Origin: Bacteriovoracaceae bacterium
Lineage (GTDB): Bacteria; Bdellovibrionota; Bacteriovoracia; Bacteriovoracales; Bacteriovoracaceae
NCBI GenBank assembly: GCA_023954635.1
Contig: JAGSHI010000002.1
Span: forward strand, 1-64,000
Direction: 5' to 3'
Length of the DNA stretch: 64,000 nt
Positions 26,367 through 35,686 of this stretch are shown piece after piece (within the stretch, counting starts at the first letter, position 1; each line of letters begins with the position of its first letter). The notes beneath the pieces were generated by a model. That model was not told where the DNA came from and ran no database searches. It worked only from the letters and a program-made list of their open reading frames with translations. The position numbers and the translations under genes are program-made.

Positions 26367-27305
26367 TTATTGAATTGGAATAATTTTTAATGATTTCATT
26401 TTGAGTGAACTTATATCTTCAGGAAGTTTAGACAGAATCACTTCTTGAAGTGCATCTATATATTTTTCTTTTAGATAAATTCTATTATGGACAAGAGACA
26501 CTTCTCTTGTTGGTACTGGAGAAGAAAAAGGCCTTACCCATTTCCTATCTTTTGAGTCCAATTGATCGATGGCAAGTTTAGGAAGTAATGTTTCTCCTCC
26601 CCAGGATTTAACCATATTCTTCAGTGTTTCCAGGTTCCCACTTTGAAATTGAATATCGCCCTTCCTCTTACCTTTATACTTACATATTTTTAAAACCTGA
26701 TCTCTAAAGCAATGGCCTTCATCAAGAATCCAAAGGTTTTCATTCTGAATACTCTCGGGAGACACTTTATTTTTCTTAAACAAAGGGCTTTTTGGATCAC
26801 AAAATAAATAGAAAGGCTCATAGAATAGAACTTTCTCAATAATCTCATCTTTACTTAAAGGTGTGACTAGTATTCCAACATCGATTGAGTCTTCATCAAG
26901 AAGTTTTATTATCTCCTCTGTCTTTCTTTCTTCAATGACTAATTCAACCTTAGGATATTTAACTGAGAAGTCTTTAGCAAAAAGAGGGATAACATAAGGA
27001 GCAAGTGTAGGAATCACAGCAATTGTAAATTTTCCTGATAGTTCGGTACTCTCACTTTCCACAACATTGCGAAGTTTATTAAACTCTTTAACAGCAATCC
27101 GGGCCTGTTTCAAAAAGGCCAGACCTTCCTGCGTAGGTAAAATAGGAGATTTCGACCTATCGAATAGAATGACTCCTAACTCATCTTCCAATTTGGATAA
27201 CTGCATACTCAAAGTTGGTTGAGTAACATGGCAAGACTTAGAAGCCTTTCCAAAGTGCCTAAATTGGTCAACAGCGATAGCATATTCAATCTGTGTAATA
27301 GTCAT
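26367..27305 (-). CDS. oxyR: OxyR-type LysR regulator of the peroxide response
   Basis: 312 residues with an N-terminal winged helix-turn-helix (CHVTQPTLSMQLSKLEDELG) and a LysR effector domain. The redox pair is preserved at the E. coli numbers: Cys199 and Cys208 in GHCFRDQVLKIC, followed by the OxyR block LETLKNMV...GGETLLP. Oxidation forms a disulfide that switches the regulator to activate peroxide defence. The ribosome site AGGAGGT lies directly upstream. An ATAG-N7-CTAT element 10 bases before the start suggests autoregulation. The divergent side carries a small ORF and a VOC protein. Very confident. Confidence 0.93.
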   Translation of the reverse strand: MTITQIEYAIAVDQFRHFGKASKSCHVTQPTLSMQLSKLEDELGVILFDRSKSPILPTQEGLAFLKQARIAVKEFNKLRNVVESESTELSGKFTIAVIPTLAPYVIPLFAKDFSVKYPKVELVIEERKTEEIIKLLDEDSIDVGILVTPLSKDEIIEKVLFYEPFYLFCDPKSPLFKKNKVSPESIQNENLWILDEGHCFRDQVLKICKYKGKRKGDIQFQSGNLETLKNMVKSWGGETLLPKLAIDQLDSKDRKWVRPFSSPVPTREVSLVHNRIYLKEKYIDALQEVILSKLPEDISSLKMKSLKIIPIQ

Positions 27306-27315
27306 GGCACCTCCT

Positions 27316-27330
27316 ATAGATTTATTCTAT
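27316..27330. promoter_or_regulatory. Possible OxyR half-site (ATAG-N7-CTAT)
   Basis: Exact ATAG, seven bases, CTAT lies between oxyR and the divergent small gene. The full OxyR site has two such elements seven bases apart; the second is not recognisable here, so this is a partial match in an AT-rich region. Confidence 0.4.
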
Positions 27331-27407
27331 TACTATATAAATAATATCGAATTTATTTATTGTCAAATTCCTCTATTATGAAAACAACTTAAGAAACGGA
27401 GGAAAAC

Positions 27408-27530
27408 ATGAAGAATATAAAAGAAATCCTAGAAGTGCTGTTTTTAGGAAGCCTAAGCTTTGAAGTAGCTTACTCAGAGGCAAATTGCAGAATTAACAAG
27501 AGCAAACTCATCCAAAGCAGATGGGTCTAG
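27408..27530 (+). CDS. Small ORF (40 aa) with strong ribosome site
   Basis: An ATG preceded by GGAGG (five-base spacing) opens a 40-residue frame: a hydrophobic N-terminal half (ILEVLFLGSLSFEVAY) and a basic C-terminal half ending in QSRWV. It lies 18 bases before the VOC gene and divergent from oxyR. The ribosome site makes translation plausible. It could be a small membrane peptide or a leader for the downstream gene. No homology recognised. Confidence 0.5.
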   Translation: MKNIKEILEVLFLGSLSFEVAYSEANCRINKSKLIQSRWV

Positions 27531-27548
27531 TCATACAAAGGAGTAGAT

Positions 27549-27944
27549 ATGTTTAATATAATTGGAATTGATCACCTTAATTTAAATGTTAAAAACTTGG
27601 ACAACTCTAAGGTTTTCTATAAGCAAGTATTTGATCTCGATGAGAAAGAGAATGGTAAAAGTAGTACAGGAAACCCTTACTCGATCATTGGAAAAAAGAA
27701 CGGTTTTTACTTATGCCTATATGAAAGTATCAAAACTGAAGAAGTTCCTTCTGGATATATGAACCATTTTGGAATTCACATAAGTGACTACGATGGGATT
27801 ATTAAAAGGTTAGACAAAAACAAAATCCCTTACCTCTACGGTGGACATGTCGAATATTCAGAGAGTAGATCCGTCTATATCACTGACCCAAATGGTATTG
27901 AGATTGAACTTAGTGAAAAGTTTGGAGGGAATCTAGACAATTAA
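27549..27944 (+). CDS. VOC-family (glyoxalase/bleomycin-resistance fold) protein
   Basis: 131 residues, two beta-alpha-beta-beta-beta modules. The first metal ligand is His9 in GIDHLNLNV; the second module starts NHFGIHI, and YITDPNGIEIELSE is the typical C-terminal strand with Glu ligand. Such proteins include glyoxalase I, dioxygenases and thiol transferases; the substrate cannot be assigned. GGAG sits eight bases before the ATG. Its location next to oxyR, after a small ORF, hints at a role in electrophile or peroxide defence, by association only. Confidence 0.8.
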   Translation: MFNIIGIDHLNLNVKNLDNSKVFYKQVFDLDEKENGKSSTGNPYSIIGKKNGFYLCLYESIKTEEVPSGYMNHFGIHISDYDGIIKRLDKNKIPYLYGGHVEYSESRSVYITDPNGIEIELSEKFGGNLDN

Positions 27945-27975
27945 AAGAGATTTCATGTAATAATGGGACATATTA

Positions 27976-28070
27976 ATAAATCAGGGGAATCACCTTAAGT
28001 GACTGAGAGGCCTAAACCTTGTAGGCGACCCTAGAACTTGATGCAGTTTGTACTGCCGAAAGGAGAATTT
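27976..28070 (+). promoter_or_regulatory. TPP riboswitch (THI element)
   Basis: Hallmarks appear in order: GGGG, a TCAC/GTGA stem, CTGAGA, an extra GCCTA/TAGGC stem, GACCCT, AACTTGATGCAG, then TACTGCCGAAAGGAG. This is the thiamine pyrophosphate aptamer layout with the conserved CTGAGA, ACCCT and TGAT...TACTG blocks. The closing P1 helix includes the AAAGGAGA ribosome site of the transporter gene, so TPP binding would block its translation. Confidence 0.9.
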
Positions 28071-29516
28071 ATGTCCCGTTCTTTTAACCCTAATATTTCA
28101 ATCTCTGAAGTCATTACAACTCTCGACTGGGTTGTCTTTTCCTTGGTCCTACTCTCTACTTTTGCTGCCGTACTCTATGGTGAGATAAAAAAGAAAAAAG
28201 AAATTAATGCTGACGATGAAAATCTAAATTTTTTAGATTTACTTTTAATGGGACGAAATCTTACTCTCCCCCTCTTTATTGGAACTCTTGTTGCAACCTG
28301 GTATGGAGGAATATTTGGTGTTACAGAAATAGCCTTTAAAAAAGGAATCTTTAATTTCGTTACTCAAGGAGCTTTTTGGTATGTGGCCTACATTATCTTT
28401 GCACTATTCATTGTTGATCATGTTAAAAATTACCAAGCAGTAACTTTACCTGATCTTATTCACAAGATGTTTGGCCCAAGGTCGGCAATGCTTAGTGGAT
28501 ATTTTAATTTTTTCAATGTTCTTCCTATTGCCTATGTTATTAGTCTCGGTATTTTTATCAAGGCCTTGTTTGGTCTAAGCCTCATAATGGGAATGAGCTT
28601 AGGGGTAATCGTTGTTATCCTCTATTCAATGTGGGGTGGTTTTAGGGCCGTAGTATTTTCTGACCTTGTTCAATTTTTTGTTATGTGTTCCGGTGTCGCA
28701 CTCATTTTAATTCTTTCAGTTTCCGAGTTTGGCGGACTAAGTTTTCTAAAACAAAACTTACCTGAGAATCATTTTACATTAACAGGTGGAGAGACTCTTG
28801 CCACAACATTCGTTTGGGGATTCATTGCTCTTTCAACTTTAGTAGATCCTAACTTTTACCAAAGAGTTTTTGCAGCAGACTCTGCCAAGACTGCCAAGAA
28901 AGGAATTCTCATCTCTACCTTGGTATGGTTTTGTTTCGATATTTGTACTACCTTTGGAGCAATGTATGCTCGCGCAGTTATTCCAGAAGCAGAGTCAGGG
29001 CAAGCCTATCTGATCTACGCCATTCAGCTCTTACCAAGTGGAGTAAGAGGTTTTGTTCTTGCTGGAATTTTAGCAACAATTCTTTCTACTTTAGACTCAT
29101 ATCTATTTTTAGCAGGAACTACTGTCTCCTTCGACCTTGTTCCAAAAAAGTACAAAGGAAAAGTATCTCTCCACCATCTTGGTGTTGTTTCTGTTGGAAT
29201 TATTTCTGTTATCATGGCCATTTTATTTGAGGGGAATATTAAAACTGTCTGGAAGACTCTTGGAAGTTACTCAGCGAGTTGCCTCTTACTTCCTGTTGTC
29301 TATGGCTACATCTTTCCTGGGAAAATCAAAGACAACCAATTTATATTTTCTTGCTTGCTAGGAATTATAGGAACGACTTACTGGAGAAATGTAAAACACT
29401 CGGGATTTGCGTCCAATATTGATGAGCTTTATATAGGTATCGCGTCAACTACCATCGGATTGGTAATCTATCCTCAGCTTTTTAAAATTTTCAGTAAGAG
29501 CACTGAGTCAAAATAG
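28071..29516 (+). CDS. TPP-regulated sodium:solute symporter (probable thiamine or precursor transporter)
   Basis: 481 residues from the ATG at 28071, which follows AAAGGAGA by five bases; earlier in-frame TTG/ATG codons at 28038 and 28041 lie inside the riboswitch aptamer. About 12-13 membrane helices with SSS-family features: LLMGRNLTLP, TWYGGIFGVTEIAFKKG, SMWGGFRAVVFSDLVQF, and DPNFYQRVFAADS, typical of SLC5-like sodium symporters. The riboswitch makes thiamine, HMP or a related compound the likely cargo. SSS-type candidates under THI elements have been proposed before, but they are far rarer than ThiBPQ, YkoEDC or PnuT. Confidence 0.87.
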   Translation: MSRSFNPNISISEVITTLDWVVFSLVLLSTFAAVLYGEIKKKKEINADDENLNFLDLLLMGRNLTLPLFIGTLVATWYGGIFGVTEIAFKKGIFNFVTQGAFWYVAYIIFALFIVDHVKNYQAVTLPDLIHKMFGPRSAMLSGYFNFFNVLPIAYVISLGIFIKALFGLSLIMGMSLGVIVVILYSMWGGFRAVVFSDLVQFFVMCSGVALILILSVSEFGGLSFLKQNLPENHFTLTGGETLATTFVWGFIALSTLVDPNFYQRVFAADSAKTAKKGILISTLVWFCFDICTTFGAMYARAVIPEAESGQAYLIYAIQLLPSGVRGFVLAGILATILSTLDSYLFLAGTTVSFDLVPKKYKGKVSLHHLGVVSVGIISVIMAILFEGNIKTVWKTLGSYSASCLLLPVVYGYIFPGKIKDNQFIFSCLLGIIGTTYWRNVKHSGFASNIDELYIGIASTTIGLVIYPQLFKIFSKSTESK

Positions 29517-29590
29517 TCAACAAAGCATGGAAACCTTGTCGTTTTTGGCATAGCCTATAGGGATTAATTTTTGATCAAAAGGATATCCCC

Positions 29591-31918
29591 ATGGCGGATG
29601 AAAAAGACTCTAAATATCTTGCAGCACTAAAATATCATGAAGTAGGTCGACCCGGAAAAATTGAAGTCGCTTCTACAAAACCTACTCTTACAAGTAATGA
29701 CCTTTCACTGGCCTATTCTCCTGGAGTAGCGGCTCCTTGTTTGGAGATTGCAAAGAATCCAGAAGATGCATACAAGTACACCGCCAAAGGAAATCTAGTC
29801 GGTGTTATCTCCAATGGATCTGCAGTTCTAGGTCTTGGTAATATTGGGGCCCTCGCAGGAAAACCAGTTATGGAAGGGAAAGGTGTCCTTTTTAAAAGGT
29901 TCGCAGACATTGATGTCTTTGATATTGAAGTTGATGAATCAACAGTTGAAGGAATGGTAAGTGTAGTTGAAAAGCTTGAACCTACTTTTGGTGGAATTAA
30001 CTTAGAAGATATTAAAGCTCCAGAATGTTTTGAAATTGAAAAGCAGTTAGTAGAAAAAATGAACATTCCTGTTTTTCATGATGATCAACATGGAACGGCT
30101 ATTATTGCAGCAGCTGGATTTATCAATGCACTAGAAATTTCTAAGAAAAAAATTAGTGACGTGAAAATGGTTTTCAGTGGAGCAGGTGCCGCAAGTATAG
30201 CTTGCGCAAATCTCTTTATTGATCTTGGAGCCAAAAAAGAAAATCTCATGATGTGCGACTCTAAAGGTGTTATTTACCAAGGTCGAACAAATGGAATGAA
30301 TCAATACAAAGAAATGTTTGCAGTAAAAACAGAAAGAAGAACTATTGCAGACGCTATGAAAGATGCCGATGTTTTTATCGGCTGTTCAGCCAGAGGAGTT
30401 TTAACTAAAGAAATGGTTAAAACAATGGCCAAATACCCAATCATATTCGCCATGGCGAACCCTGAGCCCGAAATTCTTCCTGAGGAAGTTGCTGAAGTCA
30501 GGGATGATGCAATTATGGCGACAGGAAGATCTGATTTTCCAAATCAAGTTAACAATGTTCTAGGTTTTCCATTTATATTCAGAGGTGCTCTTGATGTAAG
30601 AGCTCGAAAAATTAATAGTGAAATGAAAATGGCTGCGGTTCATGCTCTGGCAGGACTCGCAAGAGAAGAAGTTCCAGAGGAAGTTAAGCTAGCTTACGAT
30701 AATGCAGACTTCTCATTTGGCCCAGAGTATATCATTCCGAAACCATTCGATACGAGAGTTTTAACAAGAGTCGCTCCTGCTGTTGCAAAAGCGGCAATGG
30801 ATACTGGAGTCTCTAGAATAGAAATTCCTGACCTACAAGAATATGCAAATAGTCTTGAAGATCGTCTTGGAACTTCAGGTGCTCTTATGAAGTCTCTAAG
30901 AGACAGACTTTCGACTTGGGTTAAAAGGCAAGGGCTTGTCAAAATGGTTTTTGCCGAAGGTTCCAACACAAGAATTCTTCAGGCCGTTAATCAACTTGTA
31001 GATGAGAAAAAAATCGATCCCATACTTCTTGGTAGCAAAACACAAGTTCATTCAAAAATGGAATCTCTTGGATTAGATCATTTAAAAGAATTAGAGATTG
31101 TAACTCCTGCTAAAAGTGAACACTTTCCATCATTTATTTCAGAATTCTCAAAGAGAAAAGAAAGAGACGGAGTATCCATCTATCACGCAGAAGATATGAT
31201 GGCCCAAGAGAATTATTTCGGGGCAAAAATGGTTCAGCAGGGTCTTGCGAATGCATTTATTGCTGGCCCAACACTTTCATACCCGAGTTGCTTTAAGCCA
31301 GTTATGAAAGTTATTGGGACAGAAGAGGGCAAGAAAGCCGCAGGGATCTTTCTACTCGTTTTTAAAGAGAGAGTTCTTTTTCTTGCCGACTGTACAGCAC
31401 AGATTGATCCGAGCTCTGAAGATCTAGTAGAAATTGCGGCTTCAGCAGCTGAACTTTATCACAGTCTTATGAAGAAAGAGCCAAGGGTCTCTTTTTTAAG
31501 TTTTTCAAGTTTCGGTTCTAATCACCATCCTTCTGCAAGAAAAGTAAAAAAAGCTGTAGAAATTGCGAAGAAGAAGTACCCCAAAATGGAATGCGAAGGA
31601 GAAATGCAAGCTGACGTTGCCGTTAATAAAAGAATCCTAGATAAGCTCTTCAGTTTCAACGGCCTTTCAGGTCAAACTGATATTCTAATCTTCCCTGATC
31701 TTTCATCGGCCAATATTTCGTACAAGCTTCTTCAACAGTTATCTGACGCCGATGCGATTGGACCAATTCTCGTCCCTCTTGCAGGAACAGCAAATATAAT
31801 TCAAAGAACAGCTTCTGTTTCAGAAATTGTTAATATGTGTAACTTAACCGCTCTACTATCAATCGTTGATGATTTTAAAAGAAAAAAAGGTATGAAGAAT
31901 GGAAAAGAAAATAATTAA
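29591..31918 (+). CDS. maeB: NADP-dependent malic enzyme with phosphotransacetylase-like domain
   Basis: 775 residues. The malic enzyme part (about 1-425) has [23 protein letters not shown] and [10 protein letters not shown] (NAD(P) site). The C-terminal part (about 440-770) is homologous to phosphotransacetylase and usually regulatory. Converts malate to pyruvate and CO2, giving NADPH. With PckA and the DASS transporter elsewhere in the window this supports growth on C4 acids or amino acid carbon. The stop overlaps the RidA gene by 20 bases, so the three genes maeB-ridA-ydcF form an operon. Confidence 0.93.
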   Translation: MADEKDSKYLAALKYHEVGRPGKIEVASTKPTLTSNDLSLAYSPGVAAPCLEIAKNPEDAYKYTAKGNLVGVISNGSAVLGLGNIGALAGKPVMEGKGVLFKRFADIDVFDIEVDESTVEGMVSVVEKLEPTFGGINLEDIKAPECFEIEKQLVEKMNIPVFHDDQHGTAIIAAAGFINALEISKKKISDVKMVFSGAGAASIACANLFIDLGAKKENLMMCDSKGVIYQGRTNGMNQYKEMFAVKTERRTIADAMKDADVFIGCSARGVLTKEMVKTMAKYPIIFAMANPEPEILPEEVAEVRDDAIMATGRSDFPNQVNNVLGFPFIFRGALDVRARKINSEMKMAAVHALAGLAREEVPEEVKLAYDNADFSFGPEYIIPKPFDTRVLTRVAPAVAKAAMDTGVSRIEIPDLQEYANSLEDRLGTSGALMKSLRDRLSTWVKRQGLVKMVFAEGSNTRILQAVNQLVDEKKIDPILLGSKTQVHSKMESLGLDHLKELEIVTPAKSEHFPSFISEFSKRKERDGVSIYHAEDMMAQENYFGAKMVQQGLANAFIAGPTLSYPSCFKPVMKVIGTEEGKKAAGIFLLVFKERVLFLADCTAQIDPSSEDLVEIAASAAELYHSLMKKEPRVSFLSFSSFGSNHHPSARKVKKAVEIAKKKYPKMECEGEMQADVAVNKRILDKLFSFNGLSGQTDILIFPDLSSANISYKLLQQLSDADAIGPILVPLAGTANIIQRTASVSEIVNMCNLTALLSIVDDFKRKKGMKNGKENN

Positions 31919-32276
31919 TACTGATAAGGCACCCGCTGCTGTTGGAACATACTCGCAAGGAGTTGAGTTCAATGGTGTTTTATATTTCTCAGGACAAATT
32001 GGACTCGAGCCAAAGTCAATGGAAATGAAGTCTGATTTTGTAGGACAATTAGATCAGATAATGAATAACATTGACGGCCTTTTAGAATCTCAAGATCTAA
32101 AAAGAGAAAACATTATCAAAACTAGTATTTTTGTAACTGACCTAGGAAACTTCTCAGAAGTTAACAAAGCCTATGAAAGTTACTTTAGTGAGCCATACCC
32201 AGCAAGGAGCTGCGTTGAGGTTCCAGCACTTCCGAAGGGAGCTCTAGTTGAAATAGAGGTTATAGCTGCTAGATAA
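31899..32276 (+). CDS. ridA: RidA family enamine/imine deaminase
   Basis: 125 residues, the full length of the trimeric RidA/YjgF family. Motifs: [20 protein letters not shown], and [23 protein letters not shown] with the conserved Arg that binds the substrate carboxylate. It hydrolyses reactive 2-aminoacrylate released by PLP enzymes. The gene overlaps maeB by 20 bases and its stop shares one base with the next start. Confidence 0.92.
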   Translation: MEKKIINTDKAPAAVGTYSQGVEFNGVLYFSGQIGLEPKSMEMKSDFVGQLDQIMNNIDGLLESQDLKRENIIKTSIFVTDLGNFSEVNKAYESYFSEPYPARSCVEVPALPKGALVEIEVIAAR

Positions 32277-32932
32277 TGTTTACCTCTAAATACGTTTTTG
32301 AAACAAGAAGTACACGCTACATGAGATACACCCGAAATGTGGGTTTTCTCATCCTTATATTTTTTATCGTCTACACTCTTAGCTGCATGTTTTTTATCGT
32401 CGTTTCTGAAGATGAGAACAAAATTAGTAAAGAAGCATTTTTCAAAAGACCACCAGATGCCATTGTTGTCTTTACTGGTGACAAAGGAAGAATTGGATAC
32501 GGACTTCAAAAAGCTCGAGAGTATAATCAACCTCGAATTTTTATTACTGGAGTCTATTCAAAGAATAGTGTCGACACACTCTTAGACCTCAAAGAGTCTG
32601 TGAACCCACCGAATCCAGACATGATTGAAATTGATTACCTTGCCTCAAATACTGTTGAAAATGTACTTTCAACACTACGCTACCTAAGAAAAAACAAGGG
32701 GCTAAAAAGAATTCTCCTTGTCAGTCACGATTATCATATTATGAGAATTAAAATTATTATGAATCAACTGAGCTCAGAAAAAGAGACTTACGAGTTCTAT
32801 TACTCTGGAATTGAAACCAAGTATGACAACTTTCGAAGCTTAAAAATTCTATATAAAGAAGTTTTTAAAATTACGCGAACATGGGGTTTTCTTATGCTCT
32901 GGGACCCAGATGTGAGAAGTCCTCTAAATTAG
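32276..32932 (+). CDS. YdcF/SanA-like DUF218 membrane protein
   Basis: 218 residues. One N-terminal helix (about 20-43) anchors a DUF218 domain: DAIVVFTGDKGRIGYGLQKA, RIFITGV, SNTVENV (TxEN motif) and RILLVSHDYHIMR. Family members (ElyC, SanA, YdcF) act in envelope biogenesis or bind nucleotide-like ligands. Translational coupling to ridA is tight (one shared base). Its end overlaps the convergent rsh gene by four bases. Confidence 0.82.
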   Translation: MFTSKYVFETRSTRYMRYTRNVGFLILIFFIVYTLSCMFFIVVSEDENKISKEAFFKRPPDAIVVFTGDKGRIGYGLQKAREYNQPRIFITGVYSKNSVDTLLDLKESVNPPNPDMIEIDYLASNTVENVLSTLRYLRKNKGLKRILLVSHDYHIMRIKIIMNQLSSEKETYEFYYSGIETKYDNFRSLKILYKEVFKITRTWGFLMLWDPDVRSPLN

Positions 32933-35115
32933 ACTCTAGTGACGGAAATTACTTCTTCGATTGATTCAATTGTCGATATGGCCCTAAGTAACTCTGAATA
33001 ATCTTTTACTTCTACCTCAAAAACAAAAGAACCCTTTCTATCAGGAAGTGATTTTGCAATTGCAGACCTAATATTGACACTAATACCTGTAATAACTTTT
33101 GATATCTGAGATAGGATTCCCGGTTTATCATGAGTAATGACTCTAATGTTCACAGGATGTTTAAAGCTAAACTCTGAGTTCCATTCGACATTAACTGTTC
33201 TTGCAAGCTCACCAACTTCAACTCTATTACAGTCGACATGGTGAACAGTAATACCCCGTCCTCTCGTGATATAACCCATAATTGGATCACCAGGAATTGG
33301 GTTACAGCATCTGGCCATTCGAACCATAACATCATTCATTCCATCGACAATTACGGCATTATCTTTATTGGATTTCTTTCTTACTGACTTTGATAACTTC
33401 TGACTATAAGAGTTTATTTCTTCAAGTTTTTTCTCATCATTGTTTTCTTCCTCTTTTAAAGTCGGAATCTTATCAATAATATCTTTTGCTGAGAATTTAC
33501 CTGAGCCAACATGAATATATAGTTCTTCTTCATTTGTGTAATTTAAATCTGCTATAACTTTAGCCAAGTCTCCCTTCTTAATTACTTTTGGTAAAGAGGT
33601 ACCAAATACACGAAAAGCCTTCTCTAAGATGTCTTTTCCGACTTCTTTATTTTGGTCTCGTTCTATTTTGAGAAGATGCTGCTTAATTTTTGTTTTAGCC
33701 CTAGAACTCTTAACAATATTTAACCAATCTTTAGAGGGTGATTGGTTCTTACTAGTCATAATCTCAACAGTGTCACCAGACTTTAAAGTGTGTCTAAGTG
33801 GAACCATCTTTCCGTTTACTTTAGATCCAACACATCGATGTCCGACATCAGTATGAATTGCATAAGCGAAATCAAGAGGAGTCGCCCCATATCTTAACTC
33901 TCTAACATCTCCATCGGGAGTAAAAACAAAGACTCCTCCCATATCAAGATCATTTTTAATAACATTCATAAATTCGTTATTATTTTCAACGTTCTGGTTA
34001 AACTCAAGTAATTCTTCAACCCAGTCTAACTTTCGTTTCCCGGACTTAATTCCTTCTTTATATTTCCAATGAGCGGCAACCCCAGTTTCAGCAACCTCAT
34101 CCATTTCATCTGTTCGAATCTGGATTTCGATTCTCTCGGCCTTAGGACCAATAACTGTCGTGTGGAGAGATTGATAATTATTCACTTTTGGAATGGCAAT
34201 ATAATCTTTGAATCTTCCAGGTATCGGTGTGAAAGATGAGTGAATAATCCCAAGGGCCTTATAACACTCAGTAATATTATTAACGATAATTCTAAAGGCC
34301 AGGACATCTTGAATTTGTTCAAAGTCTACACCTCTGGCCATCATTTTCTTATAGATTGAAAAGAAGTGCTTAGGTCTCCCCTTCACCATAATTTTCATTC
34401 CGTAATCAATAAGTTTGTCTTGGATCTCACCAACAGTGTTATTGATATATTTTTCTCTTTCAGATTTTTTCATCGCTACTTTTTCAGCTAAGCGATAATA
34501 AATTTCAGGATGAAGAAAGCGAAGACATAAATCTTCTAGCTCACCTTTAACTGAGTTAATACCTAATCGAGATGCAAGAGGAACATAAATATCGATTGTT
34601 TCTTGAGCAATTTTCTTTTGTTTTTCATCATTAACGTATTGAAGAGTACGCATGTTATGCATTCGATCAGCAAGCTTTACAATAATAACCCTTAGATCTT
34701 TGGCCATAGCAACAACCATTTTTCTAAAGTTTTCGGCCTGACTCTCTTCTTTTGTTTTAAACTTAATTTTTGAAATTTTTGTTAGACCAACAACAATTTG
34801 CATTACATCAACAGAAAATTCTTTTTCAATTTCTTCTGGTGTAACTCCACAATCTTCTACAACATCATGAAGAAGGCCTGCGGCAATACTGTCCATATCT
34901 AATCGAAGTTTGATGAGTGTTGCTGCAACATTTATTGGATGAATAAAATATTCTTCCCCAGAACTCCGCTTTTGACCGGTGTGTGCCTTCTCTGCAAAAT
35001 GATAGGCCTTCTCAAGGAGATCAAAGTCAGCATCAGGATAATAGGCCTGTACTCGTCGCTTTAGATCGTCGAGAGTAATATCTCTTTCATGTGAGAAATC
35101 TAGGGGTTGGTACAA
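32929..35115 (-). CDS. RelA/SpoT homologue, (p)ppGpp synthetase/hydrolase
   Basis: 728 residues, full-length Rsh. The HD hydrolase domain carries HPINVAATL and LLHDVVEDC. The synthetase domain carries FKDYIAIPKVNNYQSLHTTV and IEIQIRT. TGS (GGVFVFTPDGDV), a helical/zinc-finger-type region (RMARCCNPIPGD) and a C-terminal ACT domain follow. The intact HD and synthetase motifs suggest a bifunctional enzyme controlling the stringent response. Start is TTG with GAGG upstream, two bases past the gmk stop. The gene order yicC-gmk-rsh is conserved in many bacteria but here lacks rpoZ between gmk and rsh. Confidence 0.94.
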   Translation of the reverse strand: MYQPLDFSHERDITLDDLKRRVQAYYPDADFDLLEKAYHFAEKAHTGQKRSSGEEYFIHPINVAATLIKLRLDMDSIAAGLLHDVVEDCGVTPEEIEKEFSVDVMQIVVGLTKISKIKFKTKEESQAENFRKMVVAMAKDLRVIIVKLADRMHNMRTLQYVNDEKQKKIAQETIDIYVPLASRLGINSVKGELEDLCLRFLHPEIYYRLAEKVAMKKSEREKYINNTVGEIQDKLIDYGMKIMVKGRPKHFFSIYKKMMARGVDFEQIQDVLAFRIIVNNITECYKALGIIHSSFTPIPGRFKDYIAIPKVNNYQSLHTTVIGPKAERIEIQIRTDEMDEVAETGVAAHWKYKEGIKSGKRKLDWVEELLEFNQNVENNNEFMNVIKNDLDMGGVFVFTPDGDVRELRYGATPLDFAYAIHTDVGHRCVGSKVNGKMVPLRHTLKSGDTVEIMTSKNQSPSKDWLNIVKSSRAKTKIKQHLLKIERDQNKEVGKDILEKAFRVFGTSLPKVIKKGDLAKVIADLNYTNEEELYIHVGSGKFSAKDIIDKIPTLKEEENNDEKKLEEINSYSQKLSKSVRKKSNKDNAVIVDGMNDVMVRMARCCNPIPGDPIMGYITRGRGITVHHVDCNRVEVGELARTVNVEWNSEFSFKHPVNIRVITHDKPGILSQISKVITGISVNIRSAIAKSLPDRKGSFVFEVEVKDYSELLRAISTIESIEEVISVTRV

Positions 35116-35116
35116 A

Positions 35117-35686
35117 TTAATTTTCCTCTAATATAGATCTTACCAAATCTCTGAGTTCACCGAAAGCCCTATCAAGGTTATCGTTAACTACACAGTGATC
35201 ATAATCGTCTTTTCTTAAAATTTCTTTTTTGGAGTTCTCAATCCGTAAATTGATAATACCCGTGGTTTCTGTTCCACGATTTCGAAGCCGGCTCTCTAAC
35301 TCCACTATAGACGGGGGTGCGATAAAAATGGCCTTTGCTTCATCTTTAAAATATGACTTAAATGAGTCTGTCCCCTGAACATCTAAGTCAAACAAAAGGT
35401 TAACACCTTTTTTAATTTCAGACTCCACAAAAGATTTCTCTGTTCCATAGTAGTTTCCATGGACTTTAGCCCACTCCAAGAAATCATTAGACTCAATTTT
35501 TGATTTAAATAAATTTTCATCAATAAAGTTGTAAGAAACGCCATCAACCTCACCATCCCTAATCGGACGAGTAGTAAATGACACAGACTCAACCAGCTCA
35601 GGAAGCTCGGCCTTGAGTTTTTTAATCAGAGTAGACTTTCCTGACCCTGATGGTGCAACAATTATGACAATTTTTCCCTTTTTCAT
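35117..35686 (-). CDS. gmk: Guanylate kinase
   Basis: 189 residues, normal length. P-loop GPSGSGKST-type sequence (APSGSGKSTLIKKL), GMP-binding SFTTRPIRDGEVDGVSYNF, and LDVQGTDSFK. Phosphorylates GMP to GDP with ATP. The ATG overlaps the yicC stop by four bases; rsh follows immediately, linking GDP supply to (p)ppGpp metabolism. Confidence 0.95.
   Translation of the reverse strand: MKKGKIVIIVAPSGSGKSTLIKKLKAELPELVESVSFTTRPIRDGEVDGVSYNFIDENLFKSKIESNDFLEWAKVHGNYYGTEKSFVESEIKKGVNLLFDLDVQGTDSFKSYFKDEAKAIFIAPPSIVELESRLRNRGTETTGIINLRIENSKKEILRKDDYDHCVVNDNLDRAFGELRDLVRSILEEN

Noticed and set aside
28038-28070. Extended N-terminus of the SSS symporter
   Set aside because: The extra codons are aptamer sequence of the TPP riboswitch.
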